Positions 6,104 to 6,558 of a stretch of DNA of 6,558 nt are shown here, piece by piece. Numbering within the stretch: position 1 is the stretch's first letter; each line of letters opens with the position of its first letter. Position numbers and translations under genes: made by a program. Source of the stretch: Bacteroidota bacterium (lineage in GTDB: Bacteria; Bacteroidota; Bacteroidia; Bacteroidales; Lentimicrobiaceae); NCBI GenBank assembly GCA_023434665.1, contig JAEYSM010000092.1, positions 1-6,558 of the forward strand. Reading direction: 5' to 3'. The notes beneath the pieces are model-generated. The model was given only the letters and a program-made list of their open reading frames with translations. It did no database searches and was not told the origin of the DNA.

Positions 6104-6558
6104 TTACTTCAACACCTGATAGCTGATACCTTTCTTATCGAGTTCAGCAAGGATGGTTGGTAGCTGAACCGCATCCTGTAAATTAAAGGTTAAGATTATT
6201 TGCACATAGCCAACTGGCACACTGGTAGTGGCACGCTCGTGATATATATCGTGTATGCTTGCCTTAACTTTCTCCAGCACCGATATAATGCTCATTAATA
6301 CGCCGGCCTGGTCGGGGACAAGCACCTGAATACGTGCCCTCAATCCTACGTCCATTACTCCCTTGTCGAGTATCTGCTCCAGAATGCTCATATTGATGTT
6401 TCCACCACTGATCACCGGAACAACGTTCATACCTGTCAGTTCGGTTTTCTTAAACAATACTGCTGCCATGGCAGCAACACCGGCAGGTTCGGCCAATATC
6501 TTTGCCCTTTGCAAAAGCATATAGGTGGTTTGTGCAATCTCGGCATCATCCACTGTCA
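6104..6558 (-). CDS. ilvA: Threonine ammonia-lyase (threonine dehydratase), C-terminal part (cut by right window edge)
   Basis: About 151 C-terminal residues of a PLP-dependent enzyme that converts L-threonine to 2-oxobutanoate and ammonia, the entry to isoleucine synthesis; it is cytoplasmic. The visible part starts in the catalytic domain with TVDDAEIAQTTYMLLQRAKI. It keeps the family motifs AEPAGVAAMAAVL and PVISGGNINM, the latter contributing the PLP pyridine contact, and then a single ACT-like regulatory domain (about 6107-6337; ARIQVLVPDQAGVLMSII through LAELDKKGISYQVLK). One rather than two C-terminal regulatory units indicates the medium-length form of the enzyme (one-C-terminal-domain type) rather than the long E. 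coli IlvA. The PLP lysine and N-terminus are outside the window. The GTG at 6551-6553 is an internal valine codon, not a start. No clear terminator follows the stop codon at 6104-6106. The enzyme could be biosynthetic or catabolic; the ACT domain favours allosteric control. Confidence 0.9.
   Translation of the reverse strand, partial: TVDDAEIAQTTYMLLQRAKILAEPAGVAAMAAVLFKKTELTGMNVVPVISGGNINMSILEQILDKGVMDVGLRARIQVLVPDQAGVLMSIISVLEKVKASIHDIYHERATTSVPVGYVQIILTFNLQDAVQLPTILAELDKKGISYQVLK

Noticed and set aside
6093..6124. 9-bp direct repeat CTGATAGCT at 6093-6101 and 6116-6124
   Set aside because: One copy is within the last codons of the threonine ammonia-lyase gene and the other just beyond its stop; the repeat is short, isolated and without flanking mobile-element features.
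6551..6553. GTG as start codon of a short ACT-domain protein
   Set aside because: The frame stays open to the window edge and the residues around it (TVDDAEI) belong to the catalytic domain of threonine ammonia-lyase, so this is an internal valine.

Overview
The window looks like a chromosomal segment of a Bacteroidota bacterium, most likely Bacteroidales or a relative. The evidence is a large secreted protein with a type A type IX secretion (T9SS) C-terminal sorting domain, a membrane-anchored TPR/AraC regulator of a kind common in this phylum, a perfect TAnnTTTG-type -7 promoter element, A/T-rich leaders with weak or no Shine-Dalgarno sequence, and moderate-to-low GC. No tRNA, rRNA, CRISPR array, insertion sequence or phage gene is visible.

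All four genes lie on the minus strand, so transcription runs from the right edge to the left. From right to left they are: (1) the 3' part of a threonine ammonia-lyase gene (ilvA type, single ACT-like domain), cut by the window edge; (2) a 178-bp gap holding about 13 copies of a degenerate 7-bp tandem repeat, which runs into the promoter of the next gene; (3) a 624-residue regulator with an N-terminal export/anchor signal, periplasmic TPRs, one transmembrane helix, a cytoplasmic acidic linker with a 15-residue tandem repeat, and a C-terminal AraC-type DNA-binding domain; (4) after 73 bp, a 1208-residue multidomain surface or secreted protein (signal peptide, choice-of-anchor J, beta-rich domains, an alpha/beta Rossmann-like domain, three InlB-type B repeats, T9SS sorting domain); (5) a strong intrinsic terminator for that gene; (6) a gap with a 7-1-7 inverted repeat resembling a PerR/Fur box; (7) the 5' end of a Fur/PerR-family metalloregulator, cut by the left edge.

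The regulator and the secreted protein may form a functional pair: same strand, short spacing, nothing between them, and a clear terminator only after the second gene. Regulation of the second by the first is an inference. The ilvA and PerR-like genes appear to be unrelated flanking genes. The most interesting points are the heptamer array abutting the regulator promoter, the repeat-bearing linker of the membrane-tethered regulator, the probable autoregulatory box of the PerR-like gene, and the surface protein, which has adhesin and binding modules but no recognisable catalytic domain.
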